Shown in pieces: positions 33,146 through 42,266 of a stretch of 64,000 nucleotides of DNA (positions are counted from its first letter, which is position 1; each line of letters starts with the position of its first letter). The stretch is from assembly GCF_005937185.1 (NCBI RefSeq), contig NZ_VCNI01000002.1, positions 1,054,001-1,118,000 of the forward strand, given 5' to 3'. The translations under genes were made by a program, and so were the position numbers. The notes under the pieces are model-generated. The model made no database searches. It was not told the origin of the DNA and saw only the letters and a list, made by a program, of their open reading frames with translations. The DNA is from Flagellimonas algicola. GTDB taxonomy: Bacteria; Bacteroidota; Bacteroidia; Flavobacteriales; Flavobacteriaceae.

Positions 33146-33716
33146 CCTCAGAATTGGCAAAAAGGGAAGGGGCCATGCTTTTTGCCATATAAATGGGCCA
33201 ATCATTTTGGAAGAGATGGCTTTCGGTAATGGCGCTTTCATATAAAAGATAAAGCCCTCCCGATATTTTTTCAATTTCCGCTTTGGACACATTGAAGATG
33301 TTCTCACCCACCACTTCCCCTAGATAAAGTAGTAGTTCCTTCTTATGTTTTTGGATGGTGGTAATGATCTTTTTTTGCTTTGGCGAAAGTTCCCCAAACG
33401 TCTTAAGCCCCCAGCAACCGTGAAAATTCTCCTCGCGATACAGGTCCCTAAGAAAATCGAAAATGGCCAAAAGCTGGTTGTTTCCAACTTTTCGTTTGGA
33501 AATAAAACTCTTTAGTGAGCCCAAAAGCCCTTCATGTCGCTGCTGCAAATAGGCAATACAAATCTCCTCTTTGGATTTAAAATGACTGTAAAGCGTAGCT
33601 TTGGCAATACCACTCTTCTCCACAATCTCATTGATTCCCGTGGAATTGTAACCGTTAATGTAAAATAGATTACCAGCAGTGGTTATAATATGTTCATGTA
33701 ATTCAGGACGTTGCAC
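33138..33716 (-). CDS. TetR/AcrR-family transcriptional regulator
   Basis: A 192-residue repressor-type protein. The N-terminal helix-turn-helix (GINEIVEKSGIAKATLYSHF, residues of about 25-45) is typical, and the C-terminal ligand-binding part is helical. The longest frame starts with GTG at 33716, and MQRPELHEHIITTAGNLFY reads as a normal TetR beginning, so I kept it. It lies alone between the cupredoxin terminator and dinB, so its target is not obvious. Confidence 0.9.
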   Translation of the reverse strand: MQRPELHEHIITTAGNLFYINGYNSTGINEIVEKSGIAKATLYSHFKSKEEICIAYLQQRHEGLLGSLKSFISKRKVGNNQLLAIFDFLRDLYREENFHGCWGLKTFGELSPKQKKIITTIQKHKKELLLYLGEVVGENIFNVSKAEIEKISGGLYLLYESAITESHLFQNDWPIYMAKSMAPSLFANSEVK

Positions 33717-33753
33717 TGATACAAATTAAGTAAGAAATGGGGTTGCATCAAAT

Positions 33754-34854
33754 TTAAAAATCAAATTTTAATTGTACAACAACCAATTCTTTGGGGGATT
33801 CCTCCTTTTTTTTCTCGGTATTGAGGTTAGCCAGTGAAATACCCAACAGCCTAACGGAGTTTTCAAGCTCGGATTGGTACAACAATTCCTTGGCAGTTTC
33901 CAGAATGAGTTCTTTTTTGGACACAAAGTAGGGCAGGGTTTTGCTGCGGGTCTGAAGCGTAAAATCGCTGTACTTTATTTTAAGGGTGATGGTTTTCCCT
34001 GCTATTTTCGATTTAACTAACCGACGTTCCAATTCAGTGGCAATGTGATCCAACTTTTCCAACATAAAAACCTCACTGCTTAGGTTTTCACTAAAAGTGC
34101 GTTCAGCTCCAACTGACTTGGGTATTCTGTGGGGCTTTACCCCACTGGTGTGAACACCCCGTACCACATGATAATAGTAGCGCCCACTCTTTCCAAAATG
34201 TTGATCTAGAAATTCCAGGGACTTTTCCTTGAGGTCTTTACCAGTGAAAACACCCAGCTTGTACATTTTTTCCGCTGTAACCTTTCCCACTCCATAAAAT
34301 TTTCGGATATCCAGTTCTTCCAAAAACGAAATAACTTCTTCGGGATTAACGGTTTTTTGCCCATTGGGCTTATTATAATCACTGGCCACCTTGGCTATAA
34401 ACTTGTTTATTGAGACGCCAGCGGAAGCTGTCAATCCAGTTTTGTCAAAAATTTTCTGACGGATGTCTTTGGCGATTAACGTGGCAGAAGGATTCCCTTT
34501 TTTGTTTTCGGTAACATCAAGGTAGGCCTCGTCCAATGATAAGGGCTCCACCAAATCGGTGTATTCAAAAAATATTTCCCGAATTTGTTGGGAGACCTCT
34601 TTGTATCGGTCAAATCGAGGTCTAACAAAAATAAGGTCAGGGCAATTTCGCTTTGCGATATAACCAGCCATTGCACTTCTGACCCCAAATTTTCGAGCTT
34701 CATAGCTGGCAGCGGAAACCACGCCCCGTTTGGAGCCTCCACCAACCGCAATGGGTTTGCCTTTCAGTTCGGGATTGTCGTGCTGCTCTACAGATGCGTA
34801 GAATGCATCCATATCCACATGAATAATTTTTCGCAATGGAAGGTCCAGCTCCAT
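33754..34854 (-). CDS. dinB: DNA polymerase IV
   Basis: A 366-residue Y-family lesion-bypass polymerase. The catalytic acids are D14 (IIHVDMDAFYASVE) and the pair in LSLDEAYLDVTE; KRGVVSAASYEARKFGVRSAM, the helix-hairpin-helix region and the little-finger domain follow. The longest frame begins 12 codons upstream (34890) but overlaps the divergent CYTH gene; the ATG at 34854 gives a normal N-terminus. No beta-clamp motif is clear, although the protein ends VVQLKFDF, which could act as one. Confidence 0.93.
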   Translation of the reverse strand: MELDLPLRKIIHVDMDAFYASVEQHDNPELKGKPIAVGGGSKRGVVSAASYEARKFGVRSAMAGYIAKRNCPDLIFVRPRFDRYKEVSQQIREIFFEYTDLVEPLSLDEAYLDVTENKKGNPSATLIAKDIRQKIFDKTGLTASAGVSINKFIAKVASDYNKPNGQKTVNPEEVISFLEELDIRKFYGVGKVTAEKMYKLGVFTGKDLKEKSLEFLDQHFGKSGRYYYHVVRGVHTSGVKPHRIPKSVGAERTFSENLSSEVFMLEKLDHIATELERRLVKSKIAGKTITLKIKYSDFTLQTRSKTLPYFVSKKELILETAKELLYQSELENSVRLLGISLANLNTEKKKEESPKELVVVQLKFDF

Positions 34855-34881
34855 ACCCAAATTTAGGCTATATTTAGTTTG

Positions 34882-35355
34882 ATGGAACACTTGGAAATTG
34901 AACGGAAATTTTTGGTCAAATCAGAGGGTTACAAGCATCAGGCCAATGAGCATACCCGGATTGTCCAAGGGTTTTTAAATACCGCACCGCAACGTACAGT
35001 TCGTGTAAGAATCAAGGGAGATAAAGGCTTTTTGACTGTGAAGGGAGAAAGCAATGTTTCCGGAACAACCCGATTTGAATGGGAAACCGAAATCAACGTT
35101 GCCGAGGCGACTAACTTAATTGATTTGTGCGAAGCTGTTATCCTGGAAAAAAACCGATACAAAGTACCATTTGGTAGTCATGTTTTTGAGGTTGATGAGT
35201 TTCTTGGAGAGAACAAGGGACTTGTTGTGGCCGAAGTGGAACTGCAACATGAAGATGAGTTCTTTGACAAACCTGAATGGTTGGGGCAGGAAGTAACAGG
35301 GGATGTTAGGTATTACAATTCCCAACTCAGCATAAATCCATTTCAAAATTGGTGA
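34882..35355 (+). CDS. CYTH-domain triphosphate tunnel protein
   Basis: A 157-residue protein of the CYTH superfamily, which binds organic phosphates or polyphosphate with a divalent metal. The signature EIERKFLV is at residues 5-12, and RVRIKGDKGFLTVKG, FEWETEIN and FEVDEFLGENKGLVVAEVEL follow, with alternating acidic and basic residues lining the tunnel. Activity is probably an inorganic triphosphatase rather than an adenylate cyclase, but this is inference. The stop TGA overlaps the next gene's ATG (TGATG). I chose ATG 34882 over the TTG at 34879. Confidence 0.9.
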   Translation: MEHLEIERKFLVKSEGYKHQANEHTRIVQGFLNTAPQRTVRVRIKGDKGFLTVKGESNVSGTTRFEWETEINVAEATNLIDLCEAVILEKNRYKVPFGSHVFEVDEFLGENKGLVVAEVELQHEDEFFDKPEWLGQEVTGDVRYYNSQLSINPFQNW

Positions 35356-36023
35356 TGGGAAAGCTTAGGCTTCGTTCCGGGATAAATTTGCTGATTTTTT
35401 GCTCGGCATGCGCTGCTATGTTCGCAGATTATATGAACTGGGAAATGCTTTATCGAATCCTTAAACCATTGACCACCGTTTTGGTCATTTCTCTTTTATT
35501 TTTTGCAAATAATTCAAGCTTGATCAAGTTTAAGAATATTATGGTTGCTGCCTTGATCTTCTGCTTGCTGGGGGATATTCTATTGCTTCAGGACGAGTTT
35601 TTCGTATTTGGTTTAGGGGCATTCTTGATAGCCCACTTGCTTTTGACTTACGGATTTGTGGTATTGGAGGGCTTTCAGTTTCATTGGATTTCCGGTCTAT
35701 TTTTTCTGGTATTGGGCTTGTCTATATTCTTTTGGTTAAAACCTGATTTGGGAAATCTGGAACTGCCCGTAACCATCTACATTTTTGTTATCAGTCTTAT
35801 GGCTTGGCAAGGCATTGGGCTTTGGCTTAAAAAAAGGATAATTGCTTATGCTTTTATAGCAATTGCCGTATCACTGTTCATGTTTTCCGATATGATGATT
35901 GCTGTCAATAAGTTTAAATCTCCATTCCCTCTTGCTGGAGTTGTAATTCTGAGCACCTATTGGATGAGCATTGCTTTGATCGCCAATGCAACATTTCTAA
36001 AACTAAAAGGACAAGATAAATAG
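35355..36023 (+). CDS. YhhN-family membrane protein (lysoplasmalogenase-like)
   Basis: A 222-residue polytopic membrane protein with about eight hydrophobic helices. The family pattern (ALIFCLLGDILLL, GAFLIAHLLLTYGF, SLFMFSDMMIAVNKF) with conserved acidic and His residues in helices is that of YhhN/TMEM86, some of which cleave lysoplasmalogen or lysophospholipid vinyl-ether bonds. The frame can start 2 codons earlier (TTG, GTG), but ATG 35355 overlaps the CYTH stop by 1 base, suggesting translational coupling. Confidence 0.8.
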   Translation: MGKLRLRSGINLLIFCSACAAMFADYMNWEMLYRILKPLTTVLVISLLFFANNSSLIKFKNIMVAALIFCLLGDILLLQDEFFVFGLGAFLIAHLLLTYGFVVLEGFQFHWISGLFFLVLGLSIFFWLKPDLGNLELPVTIYIFVISLMAWQGIGLWLKKRIIAYAFIAIAVSLFMFSDMMIAVNKFKSPFPLAGVVILSTYWMSIALIANATFLKLKGQDK

Positions 36024-36026
36024 GGA

Positions 36027-37322
36027 TCAATCCAACTTTTGGTCCAAAGAGAGTATGGTCTGAAGCAATACGTTGGTTCCATTGGCCATATCTTCTGCCG
36101 AAGTAAATTCCTTTGGTGAATGGCTGATACCGCCTTTGCTAGGAACGAATATCATACCGATAGGAGCAATATGGGCCATATCTTGTGCATCGTGTCCCGC
36201 TCCGCTGGGCATATATTTAAAGGAAAGACCCAAGTTTTTGGAGACAGTTTCTATTTCCTTTTGTACCACTGGGTCGGTCAATGCTGGATCAGCTGTTGTA
36301 TCCAAGGGAACAAATTCAATCTGTACACCGGATGCGCTGCTTATCTCCATCGCTTTGGCTTGAATGGCGTTAAAAACATGTTCTATTACCTGGGAAGATA
36401 GGTCTCGAATTTCTAAACTGGTCACCACTTTTCCGGGGATGACATTGGGTGCACCGGGTTCCGCTTTTATTCGGCCTACAGTACCCACCTGTGCACCTTC
36501 AAAACTATTTGTTACCTCATTGACAGCAACTATGAATTTGGCTGCGGCCAGAAGGGCATCTTGCCGCGCATTCATTGGAGTGGTGCCAGCGTGGTTGGCA
36601 AATCCGATAAAGATCACATCCCACCATTTTAATCCGACTATGCCTTCCACAATACCAATATCCAAATTTTCTTTTTCCAAGATGGCACCTTGTTCAATAT
36701 GAAGTTCCAAAAAGGCTGCCATGGAGTTTTTCTTTCGAACGACTTTTTTGATTTGGGACGTATCTCCTCCCAAACGCATAATTCCCTCTCCCATGGTATA
36801 GCCCGTGGAATTTGCTACCCTAAAGGCCTTGTTGCTTAAATGACCTGACATGGCGCGGCTGCCCATTACACCACCTTCCTCATTGGAAAAAATAATGACT
36901 TCCAAAGGATGCTTGGTCTTGATGTTGTTTTCATTCAGCGTTTCAATGATTTCCAAAGCGGCCATAGAACCCACACAACCATCATAATTTCCACCGTTGG
37001 GGACGCGGTCAATATGCGAACCAAAGGAAATGGCTTTGGCTTCTTTGTTTCTGCCTTTTCTAAGTCCGATGATATTTCCTGCATAGTCAATAGATACGGC
37101 CAAGCCCAAATTTTCCAAGGTTTGAACCACCCAATTCCTTGCTTCTATATCGGCATCGCTGAACGCCACCCGCTCCGTTTCTCCATTTTCTTGTACCCCA
37201 AATTGGGCCAATTCCATAATTCGGGATTCCAATCGATTTTGATTGATACGAACTTCACTTTCCTGACCCAATATGGGAATATGGACCAAACAAAGCAAGA
37301 TGAAAAGAAGACGAATTCCCAT
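36027..37322 (-). CDS. Secreted M20-family amidohydrolase (allantoate/carbamoylase type)
   Basis: A 431-residue zinc-dependent hydrolase. An N-terminal signal peptide (residues 1-20, ILLCLVHIPILG) implies export. The dimetal ligands are carried by SFGSHIDRVPNGGNYDG, FSNEEGG, ELHIEQG and HSPKEFTS; GAPNVIPGK is also present. This is the allantoate amidohydrolase / N-carbamoyl-amino-acid hydrolase branch rather than a simple peptidase. The substrate cannot be fixed. ATG 37322 is preferred over a TTG two codons upstream. It converges on the YhhN gene with 3 bases between stops. Confidence 0.88.
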   Translation of the reverse strand: MGIRLLFILLCLVHIPILGQESEVRINQNRLESRIMELAQFGVQENGETERVAFSDADIEARNWVVQTLENLGLAVSIDYAGNIIGLRKGRNKEAKAISFGSHIDRVPNGGNYDGCVGSMAALEIIETLNENNIKTKHPLEVIIFSNEEGGVMGSRAMSGHLSNKAFRVANSTGYTMGEGIMRLGGDTSQIKKVVRKKNSMAAFLELHIEQGAILEKENLDIGIVEGIVGLKWWDVIFIGFANHAGTTPMNARQDALLAAAKFIVAVNEVTNSFEGAQVGTVGRIKAEPGAPNVIPGKVVTSLEIRDLSSQVIEHVFNAIQAKAMEISSASGVQIEFVPLDTTADPALTDPVVQKEIETVSKNLGLSFKYMPSGAGHDAQDMAHIAPIGMIFVPSKGGISHSPKEFTSAEDMANGTNVLLQTILSLDQKLD

Positions 37323-37438
37323 AATCAAAAACGTTCTGAAATTAACTCAAATAGAGTCCGATGCAATAATGCACCTTCATAAATATAGGATAAAACCAGC
37401 TAAGCGTAAATTACCAGCTTAATGGAATTTCAGGCGAC

Positions 37439-37915
37439 CTACTTTTCCTTAATCGGAATCCAGATTTCCTCTTCAGAATTGGGGTCGTTGTTTTTGTATT
37501 TATCGCCCAAAACCTCAAAGTGCGGTCTGTCGTCCAATAGGTATTTGGAATTGGGGAGCCATTCTGTAAAAATGTATTGAAAAATGGAAGTGTCCGCACT
37601 GGAACCTTTGTAATGAAAAACGGCATAGGGTCCACTTTTTAAGGTGAAACTGTCCATTCCATAAGGAATATTTTCATGGTCTGGGACTTCTACACTGGCC
37701 CATTTTACAAAAGTGTTAGTGGGTTTGAAATTTGCAAAATAGGAAGGGTCGTAGACTTGCATCGAAATAAAATCAGAAGAAGACCTATTTTCAATTTCAT
37801 GGACCCTTGACCTAAATTTTCCCCAAAGCTCAAAGGTTTTATTTTGAACCAAGCTCATGGTGGTATGCATGCCCACAAGATGTTTCTCCTTAAGTTCGGT
37901 GATTTGGGGTTCCAT
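37439..37915 (-). CDS. GyrI-like small-molecule-binding protein
   Basis: A 158-residue stand-alone GyrI-like (AraC effector-binding/SOUL-like) domain protein. It begins with the typical strand ITELKEKHLVGMHTTMS and has the alternating pattern KWASVEVPDHENIPYGMDSF and GPYAVFHYKGSS. There is no DNA-binding domain. It lies 7 bases after pheS on the same strand and may be read from it. Function unknown; relatives bind cationic or toxic small molecules. Confidence 0.8.
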   Translation of the reverse strand: MEPQITELKEKHLVGMHTTMSLVQNKTFELWGKFRSRVHEIENRSSSDFISMQVYDPSYFANFKPTNTFVKWASVEVPDHENIPYGMDSFTLKSGPYAVFHYKGSSADTSIFQYIFTEWLPNSKYLLDDRPHFEVLGDKYKNNDPNSEEEIWIPIKEK

Positions 37916-37922
37916 TTACCTT

Positions 37923-38942
37923 TTAAAGCGAGCTTTTAAATTGCTCTAAAAACCGAATGTCATTTTCACTCAGCAACCGTATGTCTGAAATTTGGTGAAG
38001 TAGCAACGCAATGCGATCAATACCCATTCCAAATGCAAATCCGGAATACACTTCTGGGTCAATATTGCAATTCTTCAGTACATTGGGATCTACCATCCCG
38101 CATCCCATAATTTCCAACCATCCTGTGCCCTTGGTCATACGATAATCGGTCTCGGTTTCCAATCCCCAATACACATCCACCTCTGCGCTTGGTTCTGTAA
38201 ACGGGAAATAGGATGGTCGCAATCTTATTTTTGACTTACCGAACATTTCCGAAGTGAAATACTGCAAGGTTTGTTTTAAATCCGCGAAAGAGACATTTTT
38301 GTCCACGTACAATCCTTCCACCTGATGAAAGAAACAATGGGAACGCGCAGAAATGGCCTCGTTCCGATATACCCTACCAGGGGAAATGGTCCTTATGGGC
38401 GGTTGGTTATTTTCCATATACCGCACCTGGACACTGGAGGTATGCGTGCGCAAAAGAATGTCAGGGTCAGTCTGGATAAAGAAAGTATCCTGCATATCCC
38501 TTGCCGGATGATATTCAGGAAGGTTCAAGGCTGTAAAGTTATGCCAATCGTCTTCAATTTCTGGACCTTCGGAAACATTGAAACCAATTCTGGAAAATAT
38601 ATCTATGATTTGGTTCTTCACTATGGAAATGGGGTGCCTGGCTCCCAAGGGAATAGGTTCACCTGGGCGTGTTAAATCTCCAAATTTACCTGAAGTCTCT
38701 GCTTGGTTTTCCAAAGCGTCTTTCAGGGAGTTAACCTTATCGGTAGCTGAGGTTTTCAATTGGTTGACCACCTGTCCAAATTCTTTTTTCTGTTCGCTAG
38801 GAACATTTTTGAATTCAGCGAAGAAGGAATTCAGCAACCCTTTTTTCCCTAAGTACTTAATTCGAAAAGCCTCAATTTCATCTTTGGATGCAGAAGTAAA
38901 GTTCTCAACTTCAATCAAATGCTCCTTTATGGTCTCAATCAT
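37923..38942 (-). CDS. pheS: Phenylalanine--tRNA ligase alpha subunit
   Basis: A 339-residue subunit of the heterotetrameric class II synthetase that charges tRNA-Phe. An N-terminal coiled coil (residues of about 1-90) precedes the catalytic core. Motif 2 is around [16 protein letters not shown], and motif 3 is [14 protein letters not shown]. PheT is not adjacent, as is usual for Bacteroidota. Its start overlaps the end of the upstream membrane-protein gene by 8 bases, so it may be partly co-transcribed. Confidence 0.96.
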   Translation of the reverse strand: MIETIKEHLIEVENFTSASKDEIEAFRIKYLGKKGLLNSFFAEFKNVPSEQKKEFGQVVNQLKTSATDKVNSLKDALENQAETSGKFGDLTRPGEPIPLGARHPISIVKNQIIDIFSRIGFNVSEGPEIEDDWHNFTALNLPEYHPARDMQDTFFIQTDPDILLRTHTSSVQVRYMENNQPPIRTISPGRVYRNEAISARSHCFFHQVEGLYVDKNVSFADLKQTLQYFTSEMFGKSKIRLRPSYFPFTEPSAEVDVYWGLETETDYRMTKGTGWLEIMGCGMVDPNVLKNCNIDPEVYSGFAFGMGIDRIALLLHQISDIRLLSENDIRFLEQFKSSL

Positions 38943-39648
38943 CTTTGTTGGCTGTATTGGCCGACAAATTTAGCAAATTGTCCTTGAATATATAGGCTAT
39001 AAGAAAATGAACTGCTACCCCACCAAAGAAATGCCATAACCAATGGGTGCCCATTGGAAAAAAAGTTTGGGTAAGATCAATACTTCTAAAGTAAATGGCA
39101 AGGGCAAAAATCAAGAAGGCCAAACTAGCCAGCTCCACATTTTTCCATTGGGTTTTGTACAGATGCCAGCCCAATGGCAATAGGATGGTAAGTGCGGTTA
39201 TCACATAACCCAGAGAGATTCGCAATCCTGATGGGATGGGAAGGTTTCGCAGCAAAAAGGAAGCTCCCAAAATAACCACAATCAAGAGCAATCGAGACCA
39301 CCATGTTTGAGCCAGTTTGAAAATAAAATAGATGACCAAGGCAAAACAGAGTAACATGATGGGCATCCAATCCAATCGAAGCCAAAACTCGTGGCTACGT
39401 GTTGCGTGAAACATGGTACCACCAACATAGCTTATGGCAATTATAGGGAGCACCCAGGCCAGAAACTGCTGTTGGCTCGGATTTTTGTACACCTTCAATC
39501 CCCAATAGACCACCAGCACTACAAAAATTAGATTACTATAGGTGTTGAATGGTTCCACTGGAAATCTTCCTGCCATTGTTTCCAAATAAATGGGCCCGGT
39601 ATCGTTGGGGAATTTGGTCAATGGAATCAAAAGAAATTCTTTAATCAA
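38935..39648 (-). CDS. Ceramidase-like (CREST superfamily) membrane hydrolase
   Basis: A 237-residue protein with about seven membrane helices. The metal-hydrolase pattern of the CREST group (alkaline ceramidase, PAQR, Per1) is visible: VEPFNTYSN near the start, [11 protein letters not shown], the Asp in LRLDWMP, and the last HWLWH. This suggests a lipid amide hydrolase in the inner membrane. The start is TTG (39648); no ATG precedes the conserved N-terminal part, the next being M25. It lies 6 bases from SulP upstream and overlaps pheS by 8 bases. Confidence 0.75.
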   Translation of the reverse strand: MIKEFLLIPLTKFPNDTGPIYLETMAGRFPVEPFNTYSNLIFVVLVVYWGLKVYKNPSQQQFLAWVLPIIAISYVGGTMFHATRSHEFWLRLDWMPIMLLCFALVIYFIFKLAQTWWSRLLLIVVILGASFLLRNLPIPSGLRISLGYVITALTILLPLGWHLYKTQWKNVELASLAFLIFALAIYFRSIDLTQTFFPMGTHWLWHFFGGVAVHFLIAYIFKDNLLNLSANTANKDD

Positions 39649-39654
39649 ATCCTA

Positions 39655-41511
39655 TTAGGCGTCTGTATCCTTGACATTTTCCTTTATCCACTCCAGACAG
39701 GAGTCAAAGCCTTCAAAGATATTTTCTCTTGGAATCAAATCGGGAATTATATCGATGCGCTCCATCATGTACTTGGGCTGGTCCAAAATTCCCACCAACA
39801 AAACATGAATATCTTTTTTCCGAAGATCTTGTAGTACATCTTCCATGGCATATAAACCGGATTGATCCATATATTGCATGCGGTCCATTCTAATGACAAC
39901 ATTGGATGCTGTGGGGGGTATTTGTTCAGCCAATTGTTGAAAATCGCTAGTGGAACCAAAGAAAAGTGGCCCTTTGATGTGTTTGATGAACACTTCTTCC
40001 CTAAGTTTTTGTGGAAAATCCCTTTCATCTGCCCAAGGCTGTTCCTTTAAAGGTTTAACGTCCGAGCGGGTAGCCGTAAGATCTCCAATTTTCTTCATGA
40101 ACATTAGGGAAGCAATCACCAGTCCAATACCCACTGCATAAACCAGATTCCAAACGGATGAAAGCACCAAAACCACCAACATCACAATAACTTCGGAACT
40201 AAGTTTAATGGGTCCCACCTTCATATCTTTTGGCAGATAAGGAATTGCTTTTAGGCCCTTGTAATCCATTACGCCTATACCAACAGTAACCAAAATACCA
40301 GCTAAAACGGCAGCTGGAATTTGTGAAGCCACGGGCCCTAATGCCAAAAGAATGACCAATAACAAAAGACCTGCGATCATCCCGGAAAGACGGGTTTTAC
40401 CACCTGAATTGATATTGACCACGGTTCTAATGGTAGCTCCGGCACCTGGAATTCCACCAAATACGGCTGCAATACTATTACCGATTCCTTGTCCAACCAA
40501 TTCCTTGTTGGGCTTGTGTTTGGTTTGTGTCATATTATCGGCAACAACAGAAGTCAACAAAGAATCTATTGCCCCTAAGAGTGAAAGGGTAAGTGCTGTA
40601 AAAATATATGGGGTGAGCGATGATAATTTAAACTGGGTGAAGATGTCCATTTGAAGGATTGGAAGTCCTTCCGGAATTTTTTCAATGGGTCTATAACCCC
40701 ATCCAAGTCCATAAGCAAGACCAGAAACTACAATAAGTGCCACAAGGGTGCTGGGCACTGCTGTGGTAATTCTTTTAAATCCGTAAATGATAAAGATAGT
40801 GGCCAACGCCAGACCCAATTCCAACCATTTGATGTTCTGCAGGGCGCGAGGAAGCACTTTGATGGTTCCTAAAACCCCGGAGGCATCTTTGGCCGCTAAG
40901 GTCTTGGCTTCTTTCTGCATATCTTCAGGGGTGATTTGGTTTGCCCTTTTTATGGTTTCCTCAAAATCCTCCAATACCAGAATTCCTTCACCGGCCTCTT
41001 CTTTTAGGATGTTTTCCAATATCTCCTCCTCTGCAGCTGCTTTAAATTGATTCACATATTCGGAGTCTTCTTTTGGATAGTAACCAACTGCGGGAAGAAT
41101 TTGGGTAACCAGAATAATCACACCAATTGCGGTCATGAATCCAGAAACCACGGGGTACGGAATATATTTGATATACTTGCCAAGGCCAATGAGCCCCAGT
41201 CCAATTTGCATTAAACCCGCTAATAAGAATACGGCCAAAATTATGGGTAAGGCCTTGTTCACATCTCCATCATGAACTGCAAGAATCCCGCCAATGATAA
41301 CCATACTCACGGCGGTCATGGGTGCGGTAGGCCCAGAGATCTGGGTATTGGTGCCTCCAAAGAGTGCTGCAAAAAAGCTAATGAAAATTGCACCGTACAA
41401 TCCGGCACTTGGGCCCAATCCGGAGCTTACCCCGAAAGCAAGTGCCAAGGGCAAAGCCACAATTCCTGCGGTTATCCCCCCAAATAAATCCCCTCTAAAA
41501 TGCTTGAACAT
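39655..41511 (-). CDS. SulP-family anion permease with STAS domain (copy 1)
   Basis: A 618-residue SLC26/SulP transporter with about 12-14 membrane helices. The N-terminus FRGDLFGGITAGIVALPLAL is typical; GQGIGNSIAAVFGGIPGAGA is the conserved loop; the STAS domain is at the C-terminus (RMDRMQYMDQSGLYAMEDVL). Residues of about 146-212 form a charged, glutamate-rich insertion between helices. The open frame extends 26 codons upstream, but ATG 41511 gives the family start. The neighbouring carbonic anhydrase points to bicarbonate as substrate; sulfate is the alternative. Confidence 0.88.
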   Translation of the reverse strand: MFKHFRGDLFGGITAGIVALPLALAFGVSSGLGPSAGLYGAIFISFFAALFGGTNTQISGPTAPMTAVSMVIIGGILAVHDGDVNKALPIILAVFLLAGLMQIGLGLIGLGKYIKYIPYPVVSGFMTAIGVIILVTQILPAVGYYPKEDSEYVNQFKAAAEEEILENILKEEAGEGILVLEDFEETIKRANQITPEDMQKEAKTLAAKDASGVLGTIKVLPRALQNIKWLELGLALATIFIIYGFKRITTAVPSTLVALIVVSGLAYGLGWGYRPIEKIPEGLPILQMDIFTQFKLSSLTPYIFTALTLSLLGAIDSLLTSVVADNMTQTKHKPNKELVGQGIGNSIAAVFGGIPGAGATIRTVVNINSGGKTRLSGMIAGLLLLVILLALGPVASQIPAAVLAGILVTVGIGVMDYKGLKAIPYLPKDMKVGPIKLSSEVIVMLVVLVLSSVWNLVYAVGIGLVIASLMFMKKIGDLTATRSDVKPLKEQPWADERDFPQKLREEVFIKHIKGPLFFGSTSDFQQLAEQIPPTASNVVIRMDRMQYMDQSGLYAMEDVLQDLRKKDIHVLLVGILDQPKYMMERIDIIPDLIPRENIFEGFDSCLEWIKENVKDTDA

Positions 41512-41622
41512 ACCTGACAGTTGGTTATAAGTTGTAATGTAAGATAGTGATTTTAGAAAATTAAAAAAGGCCAATGAAATGTTAAACACTGGCCTTTTAA
41601 AATATGTTGGGGAAAGTGGTCC

Positions 41623-42249
41623 TTACATATAGCTCACCTTACCGTTGGAGATGTCGTACATGCCCCCAACAATTAGAATCTCCCCATTGTCTTCCATTTC
41701 TTTCAAAACAGGGCTTTGGGTTCTAATATTGTCGATGGTCAATTGGACATTCTTTTCTGCCACGGTATTTACAAACTCCAAATTCTTGGAGGTTCTTTCC
41801 GAAGCGTCCGCAGGTTCTCCTACGGCATTGACAGCGGGCTTAATTTTACTAAGTAATTCTGTAAGATTTCCCATTTTAGCATCGTCACAGGCACCTTTAA
41901 CAGCTCCACAAGCAGTATGGCCCAGGACTACAATAATCTTGGTGCCGGCCAGCTTGCAAGCAAACTCCATGCTTCCCAAGATATCTTCGTTTACGATGTT
42001 ACCGGCTACCCTAGCGCTAAAGATGTCGCCAACACCTTGGTCAAAAATCAATTCTGCTGATACCCTTGAATCGATGCAGCTAAGAATAGTGGCAAAGGGA
42101 TATTGCCCCGATGATGTTTGGGCTACTTGGGCCAATAGATCACGATCAGCCTGGTTCGTTTCTACAAAACGACCATTGCCTTCTTTCAATAGGTCCCATG
42201 CGGCCTGAGGTGATAGGGCAGCCTGGGTTTCTTTTGTTTGTGTTATCAT
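41623..42249 (-). CDS. Beta-class carbonic anhydrase
   Basis: A 208-residue zinc enzyme interconverting carbon dioxide and bicarbonate. Zinc ligands C58, H111 and C114 and the D60-R62 dyad are present (LSCIDSRVSAE, VLGHTACGAVKGA). There is no signal peptide, so it is cytoplasmic. It lies between a SulP permease gene (downstream) and a universal-stress gene (17 bases upstream), with a second SulP gene beyond. The arrangement suggests conversion of bicarbonate imported by the permeases. Confidence 0.93.
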   Translation of the reverse strand: MITQTKETQAALSPQAAWDLLKEGNGRFVETNQADRDLLAQVAQTSSGQYPFATILSCIDSRVSAELIFDQGVGDIFSARVAGNIVNEDILGSMEFACKLAGTKIIVVLGHTACGAVKGACDDAKMGNLTELLSKIKPAVNAVGEPADASERTSKNLEFVNTVAEKNVQLTIDNIRTQSPVLKEMEDNGEILIVGGMYDISNGKVSYM

Positions 42250-42266
42250 AATTTTTCCGGTTATCT

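Noticed and set aside
37411-37635. 74-codon minus-strand frame near the GyrI-like gene
   Set aside because: Overlaps the GyrI-like gene in another frame; no independent support.
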